Below, piece by piece: positions 51,355 to 64,000 of a stretch of DNA of 64,000 nucleotides. Where the stretch lies: NCBI GenBank assembly GCA_022316685.1, contig JAKJHU010000039.1, positions 7,063,808 to 7,127,807 of the forward strand, given 5' to 3'. Every line of letters starts with the position of its first letter. Positions within the stretch are counted from its first letter, which is position 1. The translations under genes were made by a program, and so were the position numbers. Source of the DNA: Progne subis subis. Its lineage: Eukaryota; Chordata; Aves; Passeriformes; Hirundinidae. The notes beneath the pieces are model-generated. The model saw only the letters and a program-made list of their open reading frames with translations. It was not told where the DNA came from and searched no databases.

Positions 51355-54300
51355 CAACAGTGTCTCAGCCACCTCCCATAGCAGACGTGTAGCAATTCAA
51401 ACTGAATAGTTTGTTTAGTATCAAAGCAATATAGGCTGTCTTTTGTTCCTCTCAGGGTCCAGTGCATAAAAGCTGGCTCTTCAGGAGAGACCTTTAGGCC
51501 GCCTGTGTGCAGGGATTGCATACTAGAAGATTTTAAAACCATTTCATTTTAACTCTGGGAAAACGTATTTTATGGCTGTTAATGGAACAGGATGCTAACA
51601 TAAAATTTTACAATTTACTTCACCCTCTAAAGGAACACTGGAAAATATGACACCACTGTTTTTGTTGAGGGGTTTTTGTGAACAAGAGCACCACAACACT
51701 ACTGTTTTGCTGAACACACACTCACAAGGAATTTAGACATTCCATAATGCAGATGTAGAGACATACACTTCAAAATGCATGTACTAGTAGGGGTTAAATT
51801 TTATAAAGTATCCAACCTGTCATAACACAGATAATTGTGTTTAATTTTAACAGTTTCATGATCTGACACAGATGTGAGCTTAATGTCAAAGAGGATTTGA
51901 TGCCTATAACAGTTATATATCATAATTTATTCTATTTATAATTTTGGTGCTGCATTAACAATTCTTTGTATTCTTAAATAAACCAAGCCAAGATATTTTT
52001 TTAAAAAATGGATTTTGAAATACTGGACACATCTTCTGGCTGTACTACTGGACTTGAAAATTTCTTATTCTGAAAAAAAGAAGCTTGGAGGAATTGGAAC
52101 ACCCACGAGTTTAACTTCCACTGGTAAATATAACTGCATTCACTATACCCAGAACTGAGAGCTGCATTAAAACCTGTTGTTAATCAGTCCTTCAACAGGA
52201 GCTTTTGTTGGCCCCAGTGGAGTGAGGAACTTTATAGACTTGTGAGCAGCTTCAGCAAGGTCAAGGTGGGAACATACACACATATACAGGTTTAGTGCAT
52301 GTTTAAGCATTTCACTGAATTCATACCACAATCTTTTTCTAAGCATTTATGAAAGAGGTAAGGCAAAATTTGTCAGTTAAAGTCACCTGTTCATTTGGAG
52401 GATGAAAAAAATTCTCTTTTGCTCAGTCAAGTTTTCCTGGCTGTTTTCATGTCTTTATTGATGTACTCTTGACTCTGCAACGTTTTCTTTCTACTAATAA
52501 TTCATTTTCAATCATTTAAGAGATAGTTATGCCCACACTTTTATACACTGAGAAAGAGCATAATTATCACCAATTCTTATTTATTGTTCTTCCATATTGA
52601 CTTAATACCTTTAAAATGACTGATCTAAATCAGTCCAAATTTCTACCACATCAATTTAATTTCCTTTGTGAGAACTTCCTAGAGACTGAATGCCACTAAA
52701 TGTTATCTTCAATTCCTGCAGTCTGCTGCAAATTAACAGACCAACCCTTGTGGACCCTAGTTTAGAAAGCTCCGCTGCAAACAGTAGGTATCTGCTCAAA
52801 CATAAGTTGTTGCAAGATGAAGATTTTAACATTGAGAAACTCACAACTATGTATGCATGTGTCCAAATGTCCATTATTTTCTGGGTGACATCAATGCCCA
52901 GTTTCTACAGGTGCTTTAAAAAACACCTACAGGTTTGTAGAACCTTGGAATGTTTGGGCCCAAAAGTACCTCAGCAACTGTCTCTTTAAATGATTGCAAC
53001 ACCGCAGTATTTTTGAAGCCTGAAAAGTAATTGTTCTTAGTGACTATCTGAATTACTCTTTTATGCTTGCTATCAATCACAAAATATACCTATACCGTCT
53101 TCTTTTAAGGAAAGTGCCAGATATTTTTGTTACATTATATCTCATTGCTTCATTACAATTAATTTTCTCAAAAAGTAGTATTAAATGCACAGGATTATGG
53201 CATTGCAGCATAGTTTGAGGATCATGAGATAGCAATTAGAAATAAATATAATTTTACAAATCTATATAAACATGAGAGAAAAAATAGTGATAGTGGCTAT
53301 TGAGAACTCTTGTAGCCTTTTGTAGAAATGTGGCAAGACAATCGGCAAAAAAGAACTCATTCCAGAACATAGAACTGTCTGGATTCAGACTGGCAGTTTG
53401 GCACTTGCACTGCTACAAAGGGAGAAACAAACAATATTCTTGGTTGTCCTGGTCATTTTCATGAAAGGTATTTTTTCAGCATTAGCATAACGTGGCACCA
53501 TCACTGCTAAAAATAAGCTTTAGCCACTACTGCTTTTTTAAATGTGCACAGATTTATGCATAGGAATTAATAACAACTTTTTCTGCTCTATTTTTTGGTA
53601 CAGGATGTCAGAAGGGTAGTGACATCTTTTGACCTTTAAAAAGGACAGTCTTTTGAGAAAGTAGATATTCTTCTTTTATCGGGGAACTCTGTAAACATAA
53701 GTAATGTGCTTGTGAACATTTTATGATCAAGATAATATTAAAGGATTTAGCTCCAGTATTCACCACACAAAATAAATCTTTAACAGAGCTGACTGTTTTG
53801 TGACTTCTTCAGCAGAATACAGTGATGCTTATGCTAACTATATCTTCAGTGCTGGCAGCCCTATGAGAACTCCCAGAAAACCTTTCCTGTCATTAGACAT
53901 TCTCAGTTGGTCTCCAAGTGAAGGAGTATCCAGCCCCTTGTCAGAGAAAATGTCATCATAAGATTACAAGAAAGAGAGGAGTGAAAGTAAAATTAAGTAA
54001 ATCAGGGAAAATGGAATTCTGAGGAGGATGTGTGAAGTATATTAAAAAAGTAGTGAAGATCAGCATCTTGCTTAGTACACATTTGAATATTCCTACAGGA
54101 AAAGAGGATATAAAATTGAACTACTGATCTCCTGAGGATCAGACCATTGTAGGGAGGATATTCTCTTTTTCTAAATGGACAGGTCTGTGTAGCTAAAAAC
54201 AGAAAGTAATTCCTACTTACTATCAAGAAAAGATGCGGAAATGCAATGAACATTATCTTGGAAGCAGACACTGTGATTGATATGTACCAAATATTCCAAC

Positions 54301-54964
54301 CTGGAGAGGCAACAAGAATAAAATTTAAAATTATAAGCTACAAATTAGGATATGGAAGGCTAGGTCCAGGATTCTTTCCCTTGGATTATCTACAAGAAAA
54401 TGGATAAATTTGGATGGTGTATTATTTTGAATAACTATGGGTTATTCATACAGTGGCTGACAGGAAAAGCCCCTGTTAATAATAGTTAAGAAGATTATAA
54501 ACAATATGCACATACATAGCTGATCCCTGTATATTGTTTGAATACTTATGATTCATATCCTTTAACTTCTTTTTCTCTTGAATGCAGTGAAAGGAAACTT
54601 CAGACCAACAAATAGTAAAGAGATATAGAGGAGCTTGGAAGGAAAATTTTTCCAGAAGACAATCTGATATCAGATAATAAGATTAAAACATTCAGACATA
54701 CAATTATATAGCTAAACCATTACCTGGATGTTACAATAAGTAGTCTGCTTGTCAGAACTAGTCCCTCTCAGTCCTAGCTCTTTCCAAAAAAGCCTAAGAC
54801 ACTCAGGCATTGAAGTGTTGATTTAAGTATGCAGTCATAAACACTTAGGGTTGAACATTTTTACTTAAGCGATGTTTTCAAGGTCAGGAAAATTTTATGC
54901 ATAACTCTCTGTTGACTTACACCTACTCAATTCAGCACTTTAGTATTAGGCTCCCTGCTGTTCA

Positions 54965-54989
54965 ATCTATCTATCTATATATATATATT
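54965..54989. repeat. (CTAT)n(TA)n microsatellite
   Basis: CTATCTATCTAT grades into ATATATAT. Confidence 0.85.
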
Positions 54990-55416
54990 TTAGCCCAAAG
55001 TTGTAGCTAAAATCCCGAATTTGCCATGACTTTATATACATGTTGAATAGCATGTACCTAAAAGCTGTGCAAAATTAGAGACATATCAGACCCAGATGAA
55101 GAAACACACATGGAAAGGAATTTAGAAACAGAATTCAAAGTGCAGGCAAGGTGGCCAACTTCTCCTTGCAAAGCTGGGAGATAGCTGGGTAGCAAAAATG
55201 GGATTTCTGACATTCAGTGTACTGAACATAACATTAAAAATAGGATCTCTAGAAAATGATTAAGAAAGGCCCAATTTCCTACTGCCACCTATAAGTGTCA
55301 TACAGAAGTCATAAAGGCCTGGAATTCAGACTGTAAAATACCTCCTGAACATACGAAGTGTATATAAGATATCCCTCTAGGTTGCTCTACAGGAAATGTA
55401 GACCACTGTTTTCTTT

Positions 55417-55496
55417 AAAAAAACAAAAAAAAAAACCAAAAAAAACCACCAAAACAACAACAAAAACAAAACAAAACAAAACAAAACAAAACAAAA

Positions 55497-55528
<32 letters not shown>
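55417..55528. repeat. A-rich tract: (AAAAC)n and poly(A)
   Basis: About 110 bases are A with interspersed C. A perfect (CAAAA)n array of about seven units is followed by about 32 uninterrupted A. The tract is long and pure enough to be length-variable. No retroposed sequence with a polyadenylation signal is seen beside it. The open frame across it is low-complexity. Confidence 0.95.
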
Positions 55529-55529
<1 letters not shown>

Positions 55530-56578
55530 CACCAATTCTTGGATTGGAGCTGCTACAATTAATCTGTTTCTTGATAGCTTGTTAATTACAGCATTCTCTT
55601 AGGAAGCTGAAAATAGAGATTTGATTTCTTATAGTAACTGCTCAGATAGTTAGACTGCATGAGAGGCATTTCTGCTGAAGCTGGGCACTGAGAATCAGAA
55701 ATGTGAGACTCATGATGCGAGAGAAGACGAAGGCTGCCCTCCTATCATCTAGTGAGAAAAACAATCTTCTGACTAAAGCAAAAAAAAGGAAAGGAGAGCC
55801 TGCTTTCCTGGCCCTAGCTTAGAGAACAATAGTAAATTTTCAGCAAATTTTTGGATAAAAGTATGTTTTAAACAGAAAGAAAAGCTGAAAATATCTCCTT
55901 TTCAAGAGTGAAACAGTATTTTCTCTATAATTTCTCCTTTCTTTATATATTGTTATGCATATTATAAATATCATACATATTATACATGTATTCTTTAACC
56001 ATATTTGCAGGGTTTTTTTAATGTACTAATTCTATGTCAAGCTGTGGATGTTTTAACAAAAAACAATGAAACAATGAAGACTAAAAAAATTATCTGAGCT
56101 TCCTGTTGAGTTTACCATTTTCCAATGTATGCTACTATCATCATGCATTTACCCTGGGAAGTGTACTAACAGTACTATTAGTAATTTCATGGCTTAATTT
56201 ACACAAACAATAGCATTTCTTCTAAAATATAGCAGTGTCCTCTAAGATAATAAAGAAAATAAATATTTCTGAATCAATATAAGAATATAGTCCTATGTTA
56301 ATAATTTTACTGGGGCTTATTCAACATTTTTTGAAAGAATTAATTTTTACACATAGTCAGGACACAGCTTTTCAAGTAGTTTAACATAAAAGTAACTTCC
56401 ACAATTTTATCCAGGGGCATTGTTCCATTTTTCTGCTGTTGGTACCATCCATTTAAAAGGTAGATATCTAATGTCAAGGATTTTCTTTTTGCATTTTATT
56501 TAAATTAAATCTACAATTAAAATCTGTGAGAAAAATAGACAGCCATAGACAGGAAGCATGAGTGGAAAAAAAACTCAC

Positions 56579-56588
56579 CTTCTTTTGA
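56579..56588 (-). CDS. AKAP6: Possible AKAP6 microexon (10 nt)
   Basis: On the minus strand TCAAAAGAAG lies between a very strong acceptor (CTTGCCTCCCTCTTTCAG, with TGC in the pyrimidine tract) and a consensus donor, AAG|GTGAGT. Its length is not a multiple of three, so alone it would shift the frame. With the 11-nt candidate at 46756-46766 the total is 21 nt and the frame into the 149-nt exon is kept. The exon has no independent protein evidence because it is too short to recognise. It could be a cryptic splice pair. Confidence 0.3.
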
Positions 56589-59500
56589 CTGAAAGAGGGA
56601 GGCAAGAAGTTACATTAAAATTTTAAACAGAAACAGAATTTTTCTACCAATGACAGTTTTGGCAATATTGTGCAAAGACAGTGTTTCTGATTGCAAGCCT
56701 ATTATTGAATACATGTGCAGAATAAGGGTAAGTCTCCAAAAGTGCAATACTGAAGTTACAAAATATAAACCCAATTACTGCAGAATTATCTTCCATCTTA
56801 ATTTTGTTCTCTTACCAGTATGTAGCCAAGTATAGAACAGTAGTAAATTTAGTTTGTAAACATGACTAAAACCCCAAGTAAAATCATACTGATACCTAGT
56901 TAATTAGCTGAACAGCTTTTTATGCTGTGGAATAACTTCCCTCAAACAAAAAGACTATTAATGATCTCCTGTTCTTCTCTACAAATAATGGTACTCTTAC
57001 AGAAATGTACTCTTAATCAATTCTTTTCTTAGTGATAGAGCTAGATTCTTCAATGGTCAAGGACCTGGAAACACATTTTTCAGCATAAATATCTTGACTT
57101 CTGTGCCTCTTCACATCAACAGATGTAATTTCTAAGCTGAAGACAAAATTCCTTAGAATGACAGAGTACTGTCTCTCCCACCTTAAGATACATGCATCTG
57201 GTCTCCAACTTTAGTACACAAAAACATAGAATTACTGTCTTTTACTGCTTAGTTCTTTCAGGTTCACAATACAACAGTCACACATACAGAATCATAGTTG
57301 CCAGCAAGATAAATAAGCAGATAAAACCTGCAATATCATTTTTTCCCAGAATTCCTTATATTCTTGGGAATTCCTGAAATGTATTTTTAGCCCTAAAAAC
57401 ATGACACAGCTATGAGCTACTCAAACATTAAGAGATGAAATACAGATGAAACATTTCCTTGAGCCTGATAATATTCAAGCATCTTCCACTATTCTCCAAC
57501 TTCTGCTTTACTGCTCTCCTAAGTATCTAAGATATATCCTGGGATCAACCAGTATGCTACATTTCTGTGGATTCTCAACATAGGATTCCTTGTCACTGTA
57601 CAGACTTGGGACTAATTATTTCTAAAATACTTTAAATTTTTCTTTTAGCTTATGCTTTTATATTATATCTTGCTCTTGCAAACATCCCTTAAGTGATATA
57701 TGTCTTTATTTCTAATATTTACAGCATGAGTGAGTGATACTGACTATTTTGGACAACTTCATACATAGCCTTTTTGAATACAGGTCAAGGCATGCTTTAA
57801 TCCTTTTATAAGTCATAAAATATGCAAGACAATGAACAGAAAAATAAGTATTTTATAGAAGTATTATAATTGTATGAATCTCTCTTTTTCAGAAAATGCA
57901 GGATTCTATGAATAAGTAACCTTCTCTAAGGATTGATTAGAACAGATGTTTATGTTTGTACTCATGTAGCTGTTTATAGATGGTTACAAATGACAATGGA
58001 TATATTAAGCTTTTTTCCAGATGTACAACAGGCTGGAGAAAAAAAGATGACAAGTATCTGGGGCAAGCCCTTTAGGTCTTAGGAGAAGGAGGGACTATTC
58101 TTTCCCAAGGCCCCATAATCATTTAAAATGATGAGGGTTTTTTTAATGATTTAATATAGTGAGTTGAGCTACATTCCATTAGATATAATTAGACCTAGAC
58201 AGGAAAGGTAGATCTGAAAAGCTAATGAAATATTATTCAGATTGAATCTTAGATTGTTGATTAGGATAAAGCTAACCCTGATTAGTATAAACAAGATAGG
58301 TGTTAGAGATAGTATTTTTTTTAATTTTAATTTCATTTTTATGTTAGTCAGAGGAGACTCATAACTTGCCATTTACTTAAAGAAGGTACATCTGGAAATA
58401 TTTTCTTTATAGTTCCTAATGTATTTTCTTTTCATCCTGTTATACTTTCAAAGTCTTTATCGTTTGACGTCTTCTATACCTGTACTCTCATTTCAATAGA
58501 TATATATATTCCATATGACTCTTAATACTCACCACAATCCCCCTCCATATGGTAAGTGCTCATTTTGCAATGAGTTGGCATAAGATCAGTGCTCTGCAGG
58601 AGTCCCACTTAAGCTCCATCATAATTTCTTCAAAGACTTCATAGCTATATAAACCCCTACGTTGAGGGATTAACTAAGATCTAAGTGGTGTATAGATTTT
58701 GTGCTGGCCTTTCCCATAGCAGTGAATTTCATCTTTTATCAAGTCCCACTCCCAGCTTTTTTAAACTTTCTTCGTACTACTTCTTAACGCTTTCATCAGC
58801 TTCCCAAATCCTATGTGTCAAGCGGCAGTTGAATCCTCATACAAATCTCCCTTTAAACCTATCTCTTTCAAAAAATTGCCCTTGCTTCCAATGTCTAAAT
58901 ACATAATGCTTTTGGGACTTGAAAACTGCTCAATCTAAAACAGCCTTCCATGGAAAAAATGAAAAAGTGTTGCTAAACTTTGTATGTGTCCCAAAGTAAA
59001 CTTTGGTTTTAGTGTTCAGTGAATTAATGATACAAGATGCTTTCAGCTTACTGGTTTCACTATGGTCTTTCAAAACAGACCTTGAAAGCTTGCAAAAGGA
59101 ATTTGAGAAGTCCGAACCACTTTAATTTGTGAAAGCTCTTTCGGAAACTTTATGTGTGCAATCTGAATAACTTTTATTAGTCATCTTTACATGTACAGAG
59201 ATGTTGTTTCTTGATTTAGAAGTATTTCTGGAATTAATGGTTTGAGGTTTATATTATCTTAGAGTTATTATATTCCAACAAAGTACTTATAAAATTATTA
59301 TACCATGCATTATTCTCACATGGAAACTAATCTGGAAAATATCCTGCAGGTAATAGCCTACAGTAGTAATTTTTAGAGGAACATCTCATCTGCTTCTAGA
59401 TAGATCTAAAACCTGGCAAGACAGAGCTCTTTTTAAAAAATTACTTGAAATTTTCTGACCAGATAAGTAGTAATAAATAGTCATCGTAATGAATCAAAAT

Positions 59501-60960
59501 ATAACAAACGCTTAGATACTGAAAAACACTCTATTATAAATAGAAAATACATACATATATATAACACTAGTTTAATTCACGCCTTGGTAGAAATACACAA
59601 GCAGAGGGCATTAGGTGCATAGAATCCAAAGACAGACTCAGCTAATCAATAAGTGGGCATTGTTTGTGCTTGTGATTATTCTGGCTAATGAATTTTTTGT
59701 AAATGAACAGCCTAGACCACAGCTACTTTTTGTAGCCTGTGTCACTGTAGGAGCGCACAATGGCATAATGGCATTCTATTTCCAGCCAAGGATAGAAGTT
59801 ACCTTGGAGTTATCAGACATAATTTCTATCAATGCTATTTCAGATTACATTTTAATTCATTCCTCTAATCCATCTACAAAAGACTATTAGTCACAACTAA
59901 TTTACTAATACAGCTCTATTATAGGAACTATCTTCTGAAGTAACTCTGATTTTAATTAATCTCTATTGTGTTCTCAGTCCAGATTTTGGAGTGACAGATA
60001 CATAAATAGAAAAAGACAATGAAACGCACAAACACAAATCCTTTCTTTCATGCTCATATTTTAATATGACAAAACAAAGAATTTTGTTTCTTACATACTA
60101 ATACCTCTGTACTTATTTTTTCTTCATGGTTTCATACCTTTGCAAGAAATCTTTAATATCTCCCTACCTTAAATTAGTCTTTCACAGCAGAGATTTGTGG
60201 GAAGAGCTATGGAATCTAAGATACAGTTGTAATATAAGGACAAAATTCAGCTTTGTGCTAAAGCTGCATTTGTGGTGCAACAAGAAATCAAGGACATCAT
60301 GGGCCTGGCACTTAGTCATTAACTCATGGATGGGCCAGGAACACCCTGCCCAGTCGCTGAACAGAGATAATGGGCTGACTGGAGACAGCAAACCAATTTA
60401 AGAGGCAACTGCCTGACTGCCTTGCCACCTTCACAAAAAAGTGCTACACTAATTGTTTCATGAGCTCTCCAGGTGGGACTCTCAGTCCTAGAAATTCCTG
60501 CAGGCAGCTCCTGATGTGCCTCGACCAACTGACAGACTCTACTTGTACACTTCAAAGTGCTGATTTGCATCCTGGGTGGATAATCTCATGGGAGCAGAGA
60601 CCACCCAGCAGTTCCTGATGTAGAACTGACCAAACTGGACATAAATAATATACTTGTAAATAGTCAGTAGAAACTGTCTCTGCAGATGAAGAAATGCTTA
60701 TGCAGAAAGACATTCCTTTGTACATAATTAAGACAATAAATAGATGTTTTATACCTAATTGCCAATAACTGGTGGCAACGGCTCCTTCACGTGTACTAGT
60801 CACATAAGAACATGGGCCAAGTAATTATAAAAATTCAGCAGCACACTGGGGAGCCTCATATGAAGCAGCTGAAGCCACCATTCCAGAACCCTTGTCCATT
60901 GCCACTTTGAATAAGACTGTTCATATTGAGGGATTTGATTCTTTGTGGACATGTAACTCT

Positions 60961-61041
60961 GTGTGTGTGTGTGTGTCTCTGTGTGTGTCTCCATTGGCAT
61001 GTGTGTCCAGGGGTGTCTGTGTGTCCATACGTCTGTGTGTG
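60961..61041. repeat. (GT)n microsatellite, interrupted
   Basis: GT runs are separated by CTCT, CCATTGGCAT and CCAGGGGT interruptions. The His/Thr-rich minus-strand frame at 60800-61114 is an artefact of it. Confidence 0.85.
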
Positions 61042-63101
61042 GTGAATGACCTGTGCTGAGTAAGGCTTTGTTATACTTAGAGGAAGGTAAACAAATTAGT
61101 CCAAAACCGAACAAATTTCTTCATTCACCCCTATTTTTACTTAAACAATTTGAGAGCGCTTAAACTCTGCAACATGTAATGGTTGGTTTTGGGTTTTTTT
61201 TTTTCTCCTTAGAAACCAGAACACCTAACACACAGAAAAAAGTAAAGAATACTTGGTAAAAAACTCAAAGTGAAGAAGCATTTAAACATAGCTGTCTTTC
61301 TTGATTTAACACAAGATGAATAATTATTAAAAGTATATAAACGGCAGCTTGCAAAACTAAGACTTCCTTTCAATGATGTCATTCCCATAGGATCTGTAGA
61401 AACAACCTTGACTTCCTTCTTCACAAGTTTCTCTGAGTTTGTAAGTTCATTAGAAAGGTTCTTTTGATGAAATTTCAGGTGCAGAAGCTTACTGCCAAAG
61501 GCAGCAAAATCTACTACTAGTGTTAAGTACAAATCTGATGATAGCAGTTATTGCCAAATCTGTTCAGACCTATTTCTTAAAATTAATTGAATGCAAATTT
61601 TTTCATGCTGAGTAAAACATATAGATAATTTCCCAGCACTTCCACTTTTTCAATGCACTGTTAAACAATACATTTTGGAAAACATACAGAGTCTCAAATA
61701 TATTGCATTCAGCATTGAGATTAAATTCTAGAGGCAAAAAGAATAGTTTTTTTCCATATGCCAAACTATGGTCACCAGCAGTAATTGATTTATTCCTTTG
61801 CACAAAGCAATGTAAGGACCAGGAAAAATTAGTTAGGACACAAAGGTATATGGAGGGAGGAGGACCAACCTGCAAAGCAAGAAGTCACACTGTGTGTATT
61901 CATTTTCCTGACAGTTGTTTGTATTGTTTAACAATGTATTTTGTTGTTTTGTAAAGAGTACTTTACAAAAATGTTTTATAACAATTTTTAGTATAAATTG
62001 TGACCTACAACATTTCAGTTTTCATCTTGAAAAAACGTGCTCTATTTTTTTCAGTGAGAGTATTTCAAGGTGGGAAAAAAGCTGGGGTGTTTTCCAACTT
62101 GCAATAGTTGTGAGATATTTAGATCCCTCCAGACTTTTCTTCTCTTTTATGATAATGAGAATATAAAAAACCAAAAACTTAATTAACTTAAGTTTTTAAT
62201 TATAGGTATACTTTAATGAACAGACAACTCTGCATGCATGATGAATAAAGTGTTGTCTTTTCCCCTTTCAGACTTTATCTTGGTTTTGTTTGGGGGCTTG
62301 GTTCTGTTCATTTTTGGGGTTTTTTCTTTTTGCATGGTTCACAATCTGAGCAACGAAGTATCCAAGGGGATAAATTAATATCTGCTTAACAACATAAATA
62401 GCTGTTTAAAGTAATGTTCTGGATATATCTTGGTCTGGGATGGGAGAAAACAAGCATATCTTATCAGGGAGTTTTATCTGAGGGTTACTTTTATTGATTA
62501 CACAGTATTAGGTTAGGCAGCAGGAAAAAAAACAAAAACAGATTTTTCAAAGTTCCCTTTTTGTAGCTAGACAGCTTCTCTTTTAAATAGCTGCACTCAA
62601 GATCAGAATTTAAGAAAATCATCACAGATGAATGAACTCAAGCCAATTTGTATTTTTTTCATTCTTAAAGTTCCTCCATTTAAATCAATGTCCATTTGGC
62701 TACTTTTCAACATGCAACTTCCAAATACCTTTTTATTATGGGTAATAGCAATATTACCTAACAGTATTAATTCTTTATTTGCAATATCAGTTTTCTGTTC
62801 TAAATACAGGTATGCCTGGTGTGTATGATCTATTGAAAAGTCTCTTTATACTTATCTGAAATCATAGTATTTTGTGGAAAATGTATATCTAACCCTGTTT
62901 ATTTTAATGTGACATTTCTCCCTTTAAAATGATTGCCATTTCCTGACAGCATTATGATGTCAACTTACATATGTATTTGAAATTGAGCTTTTGAAGTTTA
63001 AAATGAGCAAAATAATAAAACTGCACATTTAGAAATTATGCATTTAAATACCAAACTTGAAATATTTAAGAATATGTCCCTTCAGAAAATGTTAGGATAT
63101 G

Positions 63102-63151
63102 CAAAAACAAAAAACAAAAACAAAAAAAAAAGAAAAAAAATTTAAAAAAAA
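63102..63151. repeat. A-rich tract
   Basis: CAAAAACAAAAAACAAAAAC units grade into A-runs with single G and TTT interruptions. Confidence 0.85.
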
Positions 63152-64000
63152 TTAACTTGCTATTGCTTTGGGAATCAACATCTCTGGAAGCTCCCTGTGT
63201 CCTTACTAGAATAAGGAAAAAGACTTGGAAGATTAATTAACTAATGCTTCAAAAGTAATGTGCGTGAGTTAAAGTGCATTAACACTTGTGGACATTCATT
63301 CAGGACTAAACTGGTCTTAATTTCCTGTAGCTTAATCTTTCTCAAAGGAGTTAGAGCAAGCCACAGTGACTTCATAACATCCATATGGGAATTTAATGCT
63401 CTTTAACTTTTGCACAATAACTTCATCAATCTAGTAAGATTTCCTAAATCTTACCAAATTGTGTAAACAAGCTTTTAGATGTAAAAGAAGTGGTATCACT
63501 GCTGACCACTCCATGTGGGAGCTCTTCCAGCACTCATGCTAATTGAAAATAAATTGCATTATGATCTACCATGTTCAGGTAGCAATCACTGGGCTAGAAA
63601 TTGAAGCAGACTGGACTTGTGGAGTCATAGAGAGCAGCAGAGTCACGACATATGTATATGATTTTGCTTTGCTTCTGACCTGCTATGTGAACTTCTTAAT
63701 CATGCTGCCATCTCTTTGCCTCTGCTTCCCTAACTATAAAACAGAACCACATCTTACTTCCTATTCACTTGTTTTGGTACACATACTACTAACACAGGGT
63801 TCCCACACCATAAATTTTCTCATAGCTTATACATGTGCCCTGAATACACACTAGAAAAGATGAAATCCAGGCACAGGTGCAAGCCTGCACTGCAGCTGTG
63901 ATCTTCTACATATGTTTGATCAGCACAATTTAAAACTTTCGTTAACAAATGTAACATGTGATGGCAAGATTAGTTCACAATCCCTACAAATCAAAGTCAC

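Larger units (their letters stand above)
27654..64000 (-). other. AKAP6: AKAP6 upstream intronic sequence
   Basis: Everything above 27653 lies upstream of the 149-nt AKAP6 exon on its coding strand. No further large AKAP6 exon could be recognised. The sequence is AT-rich, carries one solo LTR (33036-34551), a CR1 remnant, simple repeats and several enhancer-like AT-rich blocks. Two possible microexons (46756-46766 and 56579-56588) are described separately. It is most simply one or more introns of AKAP6. No promoter-like CpG island is present, so the gene start is probably outside the window. Confidence 0.75.

Noticed and set aside
52690..52989. 99-codon plus frame with an acceptor-like CTTCAATTCCTGCAG
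   Set aside because: It is antisense to AKAP6, has no recognisable protein and no donor at its end.
1..64000. tRNA, rRNA, CRISPR array, prokaryotic operon or intact viral gene
   Set aside because: None was seen on either strand. Spacer-repeat periodicity, cloverleaf motifs and long coding frames are all absent.

Overview
The window looks like AT-rich, intron-dominated vertebrate DNA, most likely from a bird and possibly a songbird. Three things suggest a bird: a fragment of a CR1-type LINE 3' end, a full-length solo LTR of an endogenous retrovirus, and many T/G-rich and (A)n/(AAAAC)n tracts in otherwise repeat-poor sequence. Nothing prokaryotic or viral is organised here, and no rRNA, tRNA or CRISPR array was seen. 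Almost all long open frames are chance frames.

The only gene I can identify with confidence is AKAP6 (mAKAP/AKAP100), the PKA-anchoring scaffold of the nuclear envelope in heart muscle and neurons. It runs on the minus strand. Two consecutive coding exons are clear: 27505-27653 (149 nt) and 21580-21700 (121 nt). They join with an exact phase-2 splice to give a continuous spectrin-repeat-like peptide that I recognise as AKAP6. Positions 1-21579 are the intron downstream of the second exon. Positions 27654-64000 are intronic sequence upstream of the first.

The most interesting observation is a set of possible microexons on the AKAP6 strand. An 18-nt segment (23007-23024) between the two firm exons is flanked by a good acceptor and a GTAAGT donor, and it would add six residues in frame. 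Farther upstream are a 10-nt segment (56579-56588) and an 11-nt segment (46756-46766). Each is bounded by an acceptor and a consensus donor, and together they make 21 nt that read in frame into the 149-nt exon. None can be proved from sequence alone.

The rest is intronic. A 1.5-kb solo LTR (33036-34551, antisense to AKAP6) has perfect 5-bp target duplications. There is a CR1 3'-end remnant just before it, several old interspersed-repeat fragments, a dispersed 75-bp duplicate (6396/8144), many simple repeats, and several AT-rich, TAATTA-rich blocks that look like conserved enhancers. AKAP6 and its neighbour NPAS3 are known for dense conserved noncoding sequence, but conservation cannot be measured here.
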